A DNA stretch of 64,000 nt from Gyrodactylus bullatarudis (GCA_012064415.1 SSNU01000223.1:124001-188000), one strand, 5' to 3'. Shown: positions 1 through 13,813, counted from the first letter of the stretch. A program made the numbers and translations. Notes: generated by a model from the sequence alone, not told the origin.

Positions 1-2312
1 CTACTTGAAAGTAATAATATCAAATTTGAGAGATTTATTACTAAAATGGAACTTTGACACTACCACTGCAACTTTAATAGAAAATATTTTTGGATTAAAA
101 ATATATAATTCAAACAAAAAATTCATTTTGAGCCACATCCTTAATGCATATATTACATCTGATTCGGAATACTCAAAGATTTGAGCCTTTTCAACACATT
201 TCTAGAAGAAGAAAAGCAGTGTTCTGGTATGATACAAACGTAGCAGACATAGTTCAAAACTAATTTCAAACTATTTCGACTTTATTGATAAACTCACCTG
301 CCAAGTAGGATAAAATATTTACAGGAAATGATTTTCTACATTAACTCCAGGCTTTCTATTGTTTGACTTATTTTCGATCGTATTTCATTACGTGAAAGGA
401 ATTTTGTTATTGTAGCAACAAATTCAGGAAATGGAACATGTCTTGCTTATTTTGTCTCAAAAAAACAATGAAAAAATTGTTTCCAAAATTAAATAGAGTT
501 AGAATCTTCCTCTGCTACAACAACAACAAAAAACTACCCAGTGGTCAGAGTTATTTTTTGTTCAGCCAGTTTGGTTTGTTGCTAAGCATCAAAAATCGCA
601 GTTGAAAAAATTCAACTCTTAATTTCAAATTGTTTTCTCTTGAACAACAACAAACAAAAAGACATCAAACCAAGGGACACTTGTTTGTTCTGAGTGTAGA
701 AATCACACTATGGGGAACCTTCCCTCATTCATGATTGAATCTTTTGTGAATTAGATTTTGTAATGAAATTGGGGAGTTACCTCCTGAATTATTATTACAT
801 TTGACCCAGTCAAAATATGCTGTACTAACATTGTTGATACTTTTGAGGAGAAAGCGCGTATGTTTATGTAATATATCGTGAGTATTTCTGTGTTGTTTTC
901 CCGATGATACATGAGTTAATCAGACGAGGCAAAAAACTACTTTTCCTCCCCCTTGGTTAACAACAAGAAAATGAAAACCAGCTAGGTGGGCCTCGTATTA
1001 TATAAGAGGAACATCAAATGAGCATGGCGAAATCAAAAACTGAACAAAATCACCCCTGGAGAGTCTGTTTTACTGATGGATTCCAAAAAATAAATAATTT
1101 CAAACTAGATAATAATCTTTGAAAAACAACATTTCCTTAAATCAAATTGAACTCAAAGCTTATAAAAACTTAGTTAGTGATAATTTTAAACTAATGTATA
1201 AGGTCTTTGTAAAGTTCAATCTGACCTTAAACTTCAAGCAGATGAAGACGATACAACAACCCAATGGACCTCAGCAGAATCGGGTTCAAAGACCACACTT
1301 AATATCAGCTGATCACAAATATAGAAGCCAGACAGGGTCCAAAACAGATGTAGCAATTAGGCAATTAGCAAGAGTCAAAAAGTATAAAGGCTATGACTAT
1401 TATGAGCCTACAATGCCAACTGTCAAGGTCAAAACTGTCATCTTTTACTCGCTCAAATATCTATTTTGTTAATATTTCATGCTTTATTTGGTAAAAAGGA
1501 TGAAATAGAAATAATAGTCTTCCTTTGATCGATAATACTCAAGTTGGGTTGACGAGTATAAATATTAAAATTCTTACTCAATATAACTGTATCTCATGTT
1601 GTTTTTAAGCTAACTGGTCATTCAAAGAATATCATAGTACGCATACATTTTTGAGAATAAAAGACTCAACAAGTTATAAGTGGGCCACTCAGAGTAATGA
1701 TGGATAAATCGGTTGAAAACCTTTTACTCAAGTATTTTCACTTAATTACACTGTGTTTAAGATCAGAGATAAAGAAAGAACAATAGACTATAGCATGGAA
1801 TTAAAGTACAACCGAGAGAAAGTTTTAAATCATCTTCACATTAGATTTTACTGGAAATGAAATCCTCTTGATACTCTTGTATGATTACTTTATGATTTAG
1901 ATGGGATAATCAAGAAAGTGTCATGCCTAATTGAAGAGATTAACTCGGAATCCGTGTAGATTTTCTCTAGGCAACACAATAACCCAAAAGAATTTTCTGC
2001 TTCACAAGAAATACTAATGAGAAATATTTCTCGAGAAAGGGATAGTGTCTATTTGATTCAAGACAAGTTTATCTTTTTAAGGTTAGGTCTGGTGATTCAC
2101 GAATAATACTCAGAATATCATTAAAATGACAACGAACTAGCATAGTCAGTGACAATCAGGAAGCTGAAATTACACCGAAGAAAGAAAGATGCTCCTTTTA
2201 TCCAAGAACCAAAGATATCAAAATATCAAACTACTGTAATTTTTGCAGAAAGAACGCAAAAATTACAATATCTTAATTTGTTTAGAATATCTAAAGTCTT
2301 GAAATATATACA
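1..2312. other. Intergenic region, no gene recognised
   Basis: No exon of a recognisable family is seen on either strand. A 117-codon open frame at 1119-1472 (+) has lysine- and asparagine-rich composition, no domain I recognise and no clear splice context, so I do not call it a gene. The region lacks the foldback repeats common after 17 kb. It could hold 5' flanking or regulatory DNA of tailless, but nothing in it shows this directly. Confidence 0.5.
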
Positions 2313-2894
2313 ATGTCAGACGTAATATTTTATTATTTTTATATATTAAGAGATCTTGGCATAAGGTTGGCTAGAAGTTCAAATAGGTTCACAATCTTTT
2401 GGTGTCGTAGAGGAGTAATTCACTTTGAACTCTTGGATCCTAATCAGACTGACAATACTGATCATTATATCCGGTCATTTAGGGCGATGCAAGAAAAGTT
2501 GAGAGAGTTGTACCCTCGATTCGGAAGGATCACTTTTTTGCAAGATAATGCCAGACCCCATGTTTCGCAACAGGCGAAAAGATATTTTGAGGAGTCTGAT
2601 AATCACCCCAAAATAAAAATCATAATATTCTCAATTTTAAAATTGTCTAAGTCAACTAACCTAAGGCTTAAGGCTTTCAAAGCTTTAGTCTTAAATAATC
2701 TCGACTATATCTCTCCACTCGTTCCCACACTCACCCTTGAAAAATCATTAGAGATTGAGCATATTCAATCCAGATTTCTATATTTTTTATTTCCTGACTT
2801 AGACTCTTACAATTCTCGTATTTTAATCTCAGGGCTTAACCCTCTTTGGGTTAGAAGATATGCCATTATTGTAAAAACCAGCCGAATTACTTGA
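2313..2894 (+). pseudogene. Chimeric transposon relic: mariner transposase fragment joined to LINE reverse-transcriptase tail
   Basis: The 193-codon frame is made of two unrelated pieces. Residues about 28-90 match the middle of mariner/Tc1-type transposases: a WxxRGVIHFELL-like stretch, then the hallmark DNARPHVS, which carries one of the catalytic aspartates. From about residue 98 the frame changes to the C-terminal part of a non-LTR reverse transcriptase (thumb and connection region): leucine-rich, with LDYISPL, IEHIQSRFLYFLF and a closing WVRR. Neither half is complete, and there is no start context. I read it as two decayed mobile elements that happen to share a reading frame, one probably inserted into the other. 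A domesticated fusion is possible but nothing supports it. Confidence 0.75.
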
Positions 2895-4793
2895 AAATAC
2901 ATATAACCTTAGAAACCCCTCTTTCTCTTAAAGCCACATAGGATAGATAAGGTATTACATTTTTTAGATAATCTATGAGTAATATTCTTTTTTTTGAAGA
3001 AAAACTAATATTCTTTCGAATGATTTATTCAGCTACTATGAGAAGTTGTAAAAATTTTCAAGAAAATATAATAAACATTTTTTTGAGAGCCCAACCTTGA
3101 ATATCAAAACAAAATAAGAAAGATATCCGTGTGATCATCGTGAAATAGAAAAATTATCAATTTTCGGGCTTGAAAATGTTCACAACGTATTGGTTACCAG
3201 CCGTGACCCTTAACCAAGAAAACAAATCGAGTAAAAGACTCAAAATTGATATAAAACGTTTCTAAATGAAATTCTAATGGGAATTTTATTCAATATAAGG
3301 ATTCTCTTGATCCCATCTGAGAAATTCGATTTTCTATTGAACTTCCCGTCTACTAACAAGTAGACGAAAACCAAATTTTAATAATCTTAGTTATTTTAAC
3401 CAAGTTTTGATATCTCTTTGAGACTTTTTGTTATTTTTAAGATATATTTAGCGTGAATTATAAAATAAATTATGTGATATTGTTTGGATATGCGTAACAA
3501 TTTGAATAATCGCCCTATATAGGGCGAACCTCACCGAAAGGGTTAAAGATGAATGAGAAATTGTCAAGAGTATATGATGGTGTTACCTAATTTGTCTAAT
3601 TCAAAATTTATCATGTCAAACCTCATGACGAATAACTTTGCTTCAAATTTAGATATTTATCATTCACTCTCTCTCTCTCTTTGGTGTAGAGAAAAAAGGT
3701 ACAAACTTTCAGAGAGTAGCAACCCAGGGTAAAATTCGATAAACACATTTTTAAAAAACAAAATGATAATACTTGCTACTTTATTCAATGGGGTATATAT
3801 ATATAAAATAAAATGGTTGAAAAGAAGAATTTTTACCTGTCAAAAGAAAAAAACCACTGTATTTTTCATGTATTTTTTCTCTTTCTCTCTACAGTTTCGG
3901 TTTAAAATACTGTACACCTCTCTCTTTCTCTCTCTCTGGTTAACCTGGTTGACTGAAATCTTTGTGTCTGTGAAATATGTTCAAATAAAAGGTGTTATAA
4001 ATACACATGAGATAGGGATATTATCACATTTTCATTTCAAGTAGCAGTAAAAAGTTGCAAAATCCCTATATTTCCTTTCTTTACTTATGCGTATGAAATA
4101 GGATTTGTTGTGCAATATGTCAAAAATATTCTAGGGGTCATAGAATTAGAGGAAATATTATACACGTAACAGACAAACAAACCAAAGTGGTTTTTTATGT
4201 GAAAATAATAAATTCATCTAATCCCCCCTTCCTTGTCTCTCACACGCAATACGATGTATGACTAAGGACAGAGGCATATACAATTCATTTGACTCTGAAT
4301 ATACATAATATAAGTATATTATATATACAATTTGTGTATATCCACCCAACAGATAGATGATGAAAATACCAGTTGGTTAGTTGCATTTGATATATATTAT
4401 ATCATCATAGGGTGTGTACAAGTAGAATTGTTTGCGTTGTCACACACAAATATACACAAATTTACCAGAACCTTGGTATTATTTCTATACTATACAATAC
4501 ACTCGATATGCTACATGAGTGAATTGGAGAAAGAACCAACTAAAAGAGTGTACACACACATACCCTAGTTTTCTTCTTCTTCATAATATATGCATCCAAC
4601 AATAAGTCAACAATATAACTTGAAAGACAACAACTGCGCCTAACTATATACTGGATTTCTCTTCATCTCCTTTTTATTTCTCCATATAACTCTTCATCTG
4701 CCTTTAGCGCTAATCAAATTGACTTTAGCGAAGTCGGGTGAATTACAAGAGATACACAGTTGGATTACAAACTTTATTTTTTAACTGAGAAAT
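2895..4793. other. Intergenic region upstream of tailless, with simple-sequence tracts
   Basis: This holds CT-rich tracts (about 3667-3681 and 3905-3938), a TA-rich run (about 3795-3808) and the repeat described at 3330-3546. The open frames at 3763-4044 and 4332-4568 read through low-complexity DNA and match nothing I know. The last kilobase before the tailless start codon should hold its promoter and 5' leader, but I cannot point to a TATA box or initiator with confidence. Confidence 0.45.
3330..3546. repeat. Dispersed repeat ending in a TTAACCC-type transposon terminus
   Basis: The unit runs from a short hairpin at 3349-3366 (7-bp stem, 4-base loop) to CACCGAAAGGGTTAA at 3532-3546. Bases about 3370-3480 are clearly similar to 29075-29185, inside an intron of the LRR gene. 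Just inside the right end lies a perfect 18-bp palindrome, TCGCCCTATATAGGGCGA (3510-3527). The same 15-base terminus preceded by a different 18-bp palindrome occurs at 18469-18503 and 41272-41307. The GGGTTAA end suggests a piggyBac-like TTAA-targeting element, but no transposase is present. Confidence 0.6.
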
Positions 4794-7700
4794 ATGACAA
4801 ATCCGTCACCGCCAAAGATGAATATGAAGAACGAGGATGACGAGAGCCGGGAAAAGATGACGTCTGTGCAAACCAACTCATCCTCACATAGTGCTGATGA
4901 AGAGTCAACGTCAAGTTCCACAAGATCGTCATGCCTCGATAGCGTCTCTGAGCAACTTGCCAATTCTTCGACAATGAACTTCTCCAATTGGCTTACCATG
5001 CCAACATCAACCGGCCCTACAACAAATAACCAACTATTACAACAACATTTGGCAATGGCTGCAGCAGCGGCAGCCTCTGTTCAACAGTCATCACCGGCCA
5101 AAAGGAAGAAACGCTCAGAGTCCATGCAGAATTTATCAGAACTTCCTAATACCTTTGATTTACTATCTTCGATTAATTCTACACCTCCGCCATCATCGGG
5201 CATTAACAACTCGATGAATATGACAACGTCAGGAAATATAATGTGTGGAAATGACTCTTTCCTCCTCAGCAATAAAATGCCAAGACTCGATCCTCTATCA
5301 CCCCTCTCCAGTACCAATAGTACACCAAAAAGATCAGACTCAAACATTAATCCGACAACACAGCTATCAAGTGAGCTATCCCTATTTTACATTGACTTTC
5401 TAAAATCTGATCAACTCAAATTTTTCAGATCGAATTCTGGTCGATATGCCATGTCGGGTTTGTAAGGATCATTCCTCTGGGAAGCATTATGGTATCTACG
5501 CTTGCGATGGGTAAGTTTCTTGAATATCTTCTACAACTACTGAAAGGTGCAAAACCATGTTATAATTTTAACTTTGCACTAAAACTATTTTAACATTTTC
5601 TCTTATGTGTGAACTTGACTATTATATTAATTTTGATTCTCTTTATTTTCTCCATCTACAAAACCAATTTAGCTGTGCTGGTTTCTTCAAAGTAAGTTAC
5701 AAAATAAAGTACAGATTTTCAACGGAAAAGTATTATTCGAATTATTTTCCATTGTCAGAGGTCAATTCGTCGTAATCGTCAGTACAGCTGCAAGTCGAGG
5801 ACTGGCCAAGAGGCATCATGTAAGATAGATAAATCCCATCGAAATCAGTGTAGAGCCTGTCGTCTCAAAAAGTGTCTAGAAGCCGGCATGAATCGTGAAG
5901 GTGAGTTAATAAAATTCGTTTGTTTCTTCGATTGACATGTAGTTCTTTTGCTTAGTTTCCCACTAGATCTTTGTCCATTGCTAGAAAAGGCACATACCAT
6001 TTCTCAGCAGGAAGTTTGTCTTTACTTTACAAATTAATAATATGCTTTTCCAGTCTTAGTAGTGTCATAAAAGAGATGGAGCAAGTTTTAAATGTAAAAA
6101 CCTATCTATTCTAGTAGCTGGGCAGAGTTCATGTTTCTTGTAATGCTGAGAAATGGGAAGAAATCACATCTTGTAATTTTATCGCGGTAGTTTGGAGTTT
6201 GTTGATTTAAATTTAAATTTCCCCCGAAAACAAAAATAAAGAATGATTGCCCTATCTCAAGAAAAGATCTCTTGAATTTCTTTCCTTTCAAGAGTTGAGT
6301 TAACCGAAATAAATAAATCAAAAAAGGAAGCTATCTTGATATATCTTGCATTGTGAGTAGAGAAATCTTCAAGTTTCTTTCATCGAAGGAAAGAAAGTCG
6401 TTTGCCCGAGGGCCATTTCTTCTTACGAAATCTCCTTTTCAACCTGATCACTTTGTGGAGTATTCCGTTGTTTTTGTTGTTGTTCTTCTTCTAAACTGAA
6501 TCAGAAATACACACATTGTTTAAAAAGCCCATTGGGTATCTTTTCTAATTTCCCCATCCCCTGCTCGTTGCCAGTCCTCTCTCTCTATCCTCTTCTGAAC
6601 ATGGCAACAAATCCAGATTTTGCTTTTCATTATGCAAACACATACACGAAAGTAAACATATGCCTTGAATTTTGTCGAGAAAGAGACAGTGAATAAACTT
6701 TAGAAATTAAGTAATCATTTTGAAAGATTAGAAACATTTAACAAGAGAGACACAAGTTGCTTTCTCTCGTCTGTTCAAATGAGCATGAGAAAGATCAGCT
6801 TTTAACCAAGGTACTTAGTTAAAGATTTACTCAATTTGAAAAATAGTTTTGTTATTGCATAGACAGATTTTTGTTACTTTAATTAAGACGTTAAAATGGT
6901 TACTTTGTTGTTCATCTTTCATGACTTTACGAAAAGAATTCAACTTCCTTTCTGAATGATTGGGCTTACCAGGAAAAATATCAACTTTTAAAGTACAATT
7001 TTTTACTGTTTTCTGCCATAAATCGGGGGAGTATCAATCATTAATCAAAAATTTTATTAAAATCAATCAGAAACCCCATTTACCCCTTCCCTACACACAT
7101 TTCATCTTGGTAACCACAAGTTTTAATTAAAAATATTTCAAACTAACCTTAGAATATTTTTCTCTTACGGTATTTAATTTCAAGTTAGAATAGGAGTAGG
7201 AAACGACCATCTATTCTATATTACAAACATAAACACAAACGCTATACCACCCCCTAAGTATTATTATATAAAAACCAAGTCTTGTAAAATTGAAATTTAT
7301 TCCAAGAAATTACAGTGTTATGCAACAAACATAGCTTCTGATTTAGTCTTCTTCTCTTTAGCCTTGATTGATGAATGGCATATGGTAAATAGGATATTAT
7401 CCTATTGACATTTCAAATTGCAATGCAATCAGGGAAAAGAATGTCCAATTAAGGAAAAATGAAAAACTACAACTTTTTCTCCAACAAGTCATCTTTTCAC
7501 AATGGATTTGTATGAATGAAAGTTTTGTTTAAATCGATAATTTAAAGAGGAAAGGCTTGACACAAAATCATGACATGTGTCACATATAAACATAGAAGTC
7601 ATATGCACTTGTGAATTTAAAAAGACTCTTTAAAACTTTTACTGAATCAAGTACTCTCTCTAGGAGTAATTTATTCAGTTGCTACAAGTAACCAGGAGGC

Positions 7701-10700
7701 AATATTATTAATAATAATTTGAATATTCTCAGTAGTAGTAGTCTTTTGATCATCATTGCCACACAGTGATTTTTGGTAACTTTCACTCCCATTCATCATC
7801 ATTCAACATTGTCCAGTTCGAAATTTCATTCATACTCTAAATGTGTATTTGCCCCTTTTGTGAAAATATATATTACTTGAGAATAAAATTCATAATGCAT
7901 TTTGCCTCACTGATTTCAGCTTGCTCGTCATAGTAACAGTAAAACATATTATGCATAACTCAAATCTTTTGAAAATACTCTCCTTGTTATTTATTATTAA
8001 TGGAATGTATTACAAATTTCTCTCTTATGCTCCTCGAATTATGCATTAATGATTTGAAAACAATTTCATGCATATAGAGGTTAGGAGAGACTGGACCAAC
8101 TTACATTTTCCTTACACGAGTCTCTCACATGCCTTTAGCTACTGGGGAGGGATAATTAAATTTTTATTAAAATCTTTGTTATCCACCTATTTATTTGAGT
8201 AATCCTTGCTCAATATTTCCAATTATAAAATCACTTCAAGCATGTATACATCCACTACACAAATGTAGAAATGGCCAGTCGTCTCTATATTCTTTTCCCC
8301 TCCCTCCCCTTAACTCTTGATAACTCCGAATGTTCTTCTTCTTCGTCTGATTGGAAACGTTGAGTTTTGCTGGATACGTGTAACTACACAACTCTAAATA
8401 GCCTTAACTTACTAGCCGTAACTTGAGGTAAGGGCACTTGACTAATTTGTAATGTGAATTTTTAATAAATTTTATTTATTTATTTCGAGAATTAAATCTG
8501 TGTTACGAACTTTTGTTGTTGCCATACAGGAAATAATGGATTGCTGACCGCAAGACAAAAATCTGTTTATATCTCTTCTGTATAGATAACTTTTTGGGTT
8601 ATTTTTGCCTGATTAGATAAACAATTTATTCAACTTTTATTCAAATGTTTGAAGAATAAATTCAGTCATACATACTAGAACTAGGCAATTTTTCGAATTG
8701 CGAAAATGTACGTTAGAATTTGTCATTATTCTATCAGCTAATCGACTAATTTCACTCTGTTTAAATGGTTTTCGATATGCTCTCCCGAACTACAAAACAC
8801 ACTCAGACTAATAAAATGATAGATCTTTTGATATTTCACGGAAGAACATCAAATATTTAGTTAAAATATGGTTTGAAGGATTTATGTGGTTTTGTCCCAA
8901 AATATTTTTATCTATCCTTCATGGCAATCAGCTGAGGGAATCCCTCCCACACCCCTGTATCTCTTGTCAAATTCAGTACGGTTATGTTGGTTGGAGGAGA
9001 GAGAAGTCTCTATTTGAAAATTGTAAAAACTGCCTACATCATCTCCCCATTGCCACGTACTCTTTTATCTGGGAATAAAAAAAAGTTTGGATAATTTTGA
9101 GGCTAAAATAATTTTTATGATTACCCCTCAACCACATATACACTAGGGTAGTGTTCTTCTTTTTTTTCTGAACACAATGTATGTAAATACGGGGATAGTT
9201 ATGCTACTGAATTTTCCCCCTTCTTTTTGAGTGTAATAGTAAGACGAACAAAAAGTAAACTTACAAAAAATCTTTACCCCCTTGTCACAGCGGGAACACA
9301 CGGATATTTACAGTGGGAAAAGTTGGTACGCTCTTGCTCGTAGTCTTATCCAACGTCTTGGTGACACAATGTTATGCGATAGCCATCTTTTTTATTGCGC
9401 CAAGGTAGTTGTTTTTGTATTTTTGAATATTGAAATTTTTTCTGTAGCTAAAATGAGCTCATGGGAAAACACAGGGATTGGCTAACGTGAAGAGATGAAA
9501 ATCTCTTGTTTTACTTTTTATTCAGAAATATAAACCCAATTCTTAATTTACTATTTTTGTTCAATATCAAGATTAACGAGTAGAAATGGATTTTTTAACC
9601 TTGAGATGATCAAGTAGGAGCTTAAAAAGGTTAACAAGATTCACTTGTAATTCTTTTGTTGTCAAATTTAGTCTGTTTTTTGCTCAAAATAAGTATGTAA
9701 TGCTAAATTTTATTCATAAATAATCGGTTTTGTTTTCAAACTTAGTATGTTTCAATTCTCTCCTGTGATTTTACTTAAACAGGGTTTTCGATTGATTTTA
9801 AAAAAATGGAATGGATGTAAATTTCGCATTTTTCCGATTGCAGAATCCAAAAACTATTAGGACTTTTTAATCATAACTATATTTGTTTTTCATTTGACAT
9901 CCTACTCTTAGTCCATGGTTGAATACTGCTCAACAAGTATTTTAGCAGATGAACATCGCTTCTAACTGATCATCATTCTTGCCATAGCAGAAAACCCTGT
10001 AATTCATTCAATGAATATATAACTTTATCAATTCACGATTTCTTTAAAAAACATGGAACGTTCCAAGTTTGAAAACAAAACAAACTATTCATTACTCTTG
10101 TAATTCATACTTATGAAAAAAGACCCCTAATTAGTCAGACGATTAAAAACGAATCTTGAGGTCTACTCAAAATTTCTTACACAATTGAAGGTTAAATACA
10201 AGAATAGAGGCACTTAGTATCATTAAACAGATTTCACAAACACTGCAGTAAATATGAGTTTTGAGCCCCATTAAATAACTTTTTATGGACTCTGAAAGAT
10301 CAAGAAAAAGTTGCCTCATTCTCACAGCTTCTGACAAATTGCCCCAAAGTGAAATAGGAGTTTCTTTCATGAAATAGTCCCTGATTATCCGAAATGGTGA
10401 GACAGAAACAAAAGATGCAAAGGCACGTTTTTCTCCTCTCCGCGTATATATTGGATTAGAGCCCTTGGTTCCGTATGGTTTTATAAATAAAAATACACAA
10501 ACACAAAAATCTAATGAAACAGTTGTTAATCTTCCCTTGGTTATTTTGCACGTTTGCGTCAATCACACACAAAAAGTAGAAAAACTTTCGCCAAAAAAAT
10601 GAGAGATGGAAGAATTAGAAATTATTTGCCGCATGTCACAAAAGTAGCGTAGAGAATTCTTCTCTCTTTTCTTATGGGAAAGAAGATTTAGTCTTCCAAG

Positions 10701-13700
10701 AGGTTTTTTCATCCCCATGTTGGGATGATTGCACACCTTTGAATACATTCAAGTAGTACGAAAATCGAATCCACCCTGCATAGCTTTTTTCAAACCACTT
10801 ACACATTTTCTTCACAACCATCTTTCAAAATAAAGGCAATCACATAAGAGGATTTTCTTTTTTTATGTTATTGTTGAAATTTCTCCCTAAAAATCTTGAA
10901 TACATGATTTAATTACGAAGATATCAACACTGTTATTTATTTACTTAAATGCGATGTATTCTTTTTTGATGTTGTAGTTTCTTTTAACGTGGTGGAAGCA
11001 GCAAAAAAGAAACATCAGTACAAATTATTTTAATTTGGTAAATGCACACAAAACTAGCAAGACAATAATAATATAAAATAAATAACAAACCCTGATTTAG
11101 GAAGTAAGATAAGTTTGACAAAAAAACAAGAAATTTGTATGGGTTTTTCTTTTCTTCTAATAAAGTAATAACAATAAATTACTGGGATAAAATAGAGAAA
11201 AAAGATAACTACGCCATTCATTTAAAAATAATAATAACAATAATAGATTTGTAATTAAAAATATGTAAAAGAGGAAACTTGAACTTTTACGACATTTTAT
11301 TGAAAAGAGATAAAAAATATTATCTATCTTTATTAACCCCAATTGGCATTTTTCATCTCGAAACATTAATTTAATTTTTCCAAATTTTCAGCTGTTCAGC
11401 ATGAGAGAGGTCCACGTAATTCCACGCTGCGACGCCAGGTTGTTATGTATTATCGTGACCAATTTCTCTCAGGCAAGGGATTAAATAATCCTAGTAATGG
11501 TAACGGTAACCCTTCCCCGCCCTATTCATCATCACTGGATGGATCTGTTAAGCAGACGAAAAATTCCAAATCAAACAAAAGTTCCCCAATCACATCACTG
11601 ACGTCAAATGATGCTTCCAAATTTGACTATGGACAACAGCAACCTCTATCAAAATCGAATACGTTGTCCACAAGTCCCAATATCATAAATAACAGCAAGA
11701 GTCTTTTCAACCTTCAAAATTTCCTCAGCCAACAGAATAATAAGCTCATTCAAAATCCTTTAATATCCCAACAACCGTTTGGTTTACCCTTCCCCGCGTC
11801 TAGTAGTAATAATAATCAATTTTTGAATAATAGCCAACAGAATTTCCCTCCATTGACTGGTAAGACAAGCTCGCCAACTGGTATGAATGAAATTTCCGAT
11901 TCAGTCTGGAATAATGCTGTTGCTTTTGCTAAGAAATACTTGCCAGATATTTTGATGAGCACCAATCCCCATCACAATAACAACGATAATAACCCCTTAA
12001 ATGTATCCCAGATAATAAATAACAATAATGCAAATGATATAATCTTATCCCCAGTACTCAATAATAACAATAATAATAGTAAACCAATTGTCCCAAACGG
12101 CGAGGGCTGCTTTGACTTTTCCAAGTTCATGATAAACCAATTCCTTTCAAAGAGCCTCTTACAACAGAAATACAACGCCCACTCAAATCACTCAAATGAT
12201 AATGGCGTTGAAAAGCCCCTGAGTCCTCATGAGAATGACGTTAAGGAGGAAGTGACAGATATTCGAAATTCTATGAAGCCAATTGATGATTCGAATGAAG
12301 TAATGACGAAAAATTTTGTTAACACTCTGGTCTGGTTTCATATCAATCGTCCAGATGCCTTTCTTCAAAACGTACTCAATAATAGCTTCCCAAAGATTCA
12401 CTCAGCCATATGGGCGAAAATATATTCCCATAGATTTTGGCATTTAACTTTGTTGAGTATCATGATTGAAAGTGTCAAATATGAAAAGGACTATTTGGGT
12501 CTTGAAAGGCAGTCAACGCAATTGAAGACAATTATGGATGTACTCAGTCAGTTGAATGTTAGAGAAAAGGAACTGGTTGCCCTTAAACATTTGATACTTC
12601 TCAATCCTATAGGATTTCAAGGTGAGTATAGTGGTCATTTTATTACTCTCTCTTTTAGCTAGTTCTTTTTTTTGCTCAAATCATTAGTATTTGGAAGAAG
12701 ATTATTAATTGAATTCATTAAATATATGAGACTCTTGACGTGTGCAGTGAAAAAAATTTTTTCGATAATGTTAATAATATTTTTCAAGAATTTTAAGAAG
12801 TGTTGCTAGGGGTGTCATGAATTTTTGTTTATAGAATAATAATTAACTCGAAAATAATATTATTAACTCAACGTTAGTTAACACTGACGACCACCAACAG
12901 ACATTTTGAAGACTTGCAAACTACTACAGAGGTATACTCCTGTGTCCTTGTGCTCACTCTCTGGGTAGAAGTTAGATTACCAACGACGTTCATTTGTAAT
13001 AAAAATTAATGAAATATTTTGAAACTTAATAACTAACTCTCATGCAGAAGAAAAAACAGAGTTTGAGTAGGGTTTATTTTTCAATTAACACAAAAATGTC
13101 ATTAACTACAAAAACTCAATCCCCCCTACATTTTTTGGAGAAACGCATCTTTCTGAGTTCTCTATTTTTTTGGTTATGGTGATGTTGCAGTCTAAATTTA
13201 CTTTTTTAGAGTATTATAAATCTAATAACATTATTAATTATAATTATATACATCTTGAGTAGTTATTATATTGTATAGAGTGTGTTGTATAGAAGATTCG
13301 CGTTGTTGTTAGCGAGAACACATGAGAGTTGAGTTAATAATTTCTCAACGTTTAGTACCCCCTGTTTGGTAGGTAAGTATGAGATTAAAGTGAAAAAATG
13401 TTGAGAGAGATTAGATTAAAGCATTGATTTTACTCAGAAAGTGACAACTCCATTTTGATCTGGATCATAATCAATTTTATTTTCTCTTTAACTCATATAT
13501 ATACTTATTCTCTGTAGATTTATTGAAGAACGTGGAAGAAGAGACAAGTTTCCTGCCAATCCTCTACAATGCTAGTATTTATAACTTGTCCCAGGTTGTC
13601 AATACTACACAAGCCAATAGTAATCTTACACCTAATCAAGAACGCTTAAATTCTCTTGTTAATTTAGTTAATAGTTTCATTGAATATTTCGAAAATTCAA

Positions 13701-13813
13701 CTAATGAGAATATCCTGAGGTTGAAGGAAACCATTGCACAGTCTTTTTATTGTAGCTGTGAAACATTGAATATCATTATGGAGAAATTCCTTCAGACAGC
13801 AATTAGCAATTAG
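4794..13813 (+). CDS. tll: Nuclear receptor tailless (NR2E1 family)
   Basis: Transcription factor of the NR2E group, known in animals for head/terminal patterning and neural progenitor control, acting in the nucleus mainly as a repressor. Joined exons: 4794-5370, 5429-5510, 5673-5691 (a 19-nt microexon coding the P-box GCAGFFK), 5759-5900, 11392-12621, 13518-13813. All phases agree, giving 781 residues. The DNA-binding domain begins near residue 201 with [20 protein letters not shown]. Both four-cysteine zinc fingers and the tailless-type extension [14 protein letters not shown] follow. The alanine in CDGCAG is the arthropod tailless form; vertebrate NR2E1 has serine. A Ser/Asn-rich leader of about 190 residues precedes the domain and an Asn-rich hinge follows it. 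The ligand-binding domain is very divergent but keeps the helix 7-8 pattern ([14 protein letters not shown]). No AF-2 motif is evident. The protein is much longer than Drosophila tailless (about 450). A poly(A) signal candidate lies at 14316-14321. Confidence 0.95.
5901..11391 (+). other. Intron 4 of tailless (5.5 kb), repeat-poor
   Basis: This long intron separates the zinc-finger exons from the exon carrying the CTE, hinge and ligand-binding domain. It has GTGAGT at the donor and TTTTCAG at the acceptor. No exon of a recognisable gene is seen on either strand. None of the foldback families that fill introns after 17 kb is found here. Long introns of developmental transcription factors often carry enhancers, but that is inference and I see no specific element. 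Confidence 0.6.
12622..13517 (+). other. Intron 5 of tailless
   Basis: An 896-bp intron inside the ligand-binding domain coding region. GTGAGT donor and CTGTAG acceptor; the phase-1 junction restores the frame as Asp-Leu-Leu-Lys. The sequence is AT-rich and I see no recognisable repeat or gene in it. Confidence 0.7.

Noticed and set aside
1119..1472. 117-codon open frame upstream of tailless
   Set aside because: No recognisable domain, biased Lys/Asn/Gln composition, no supporting splice or poly(A) context; expected by chance in AT-rich DNA.
10167..10562. 131-codon minus-strand frame inside tailless intron 4
   Set aside because: Read in full it has no domain, no homology I know and no clear gene context; likely chance.
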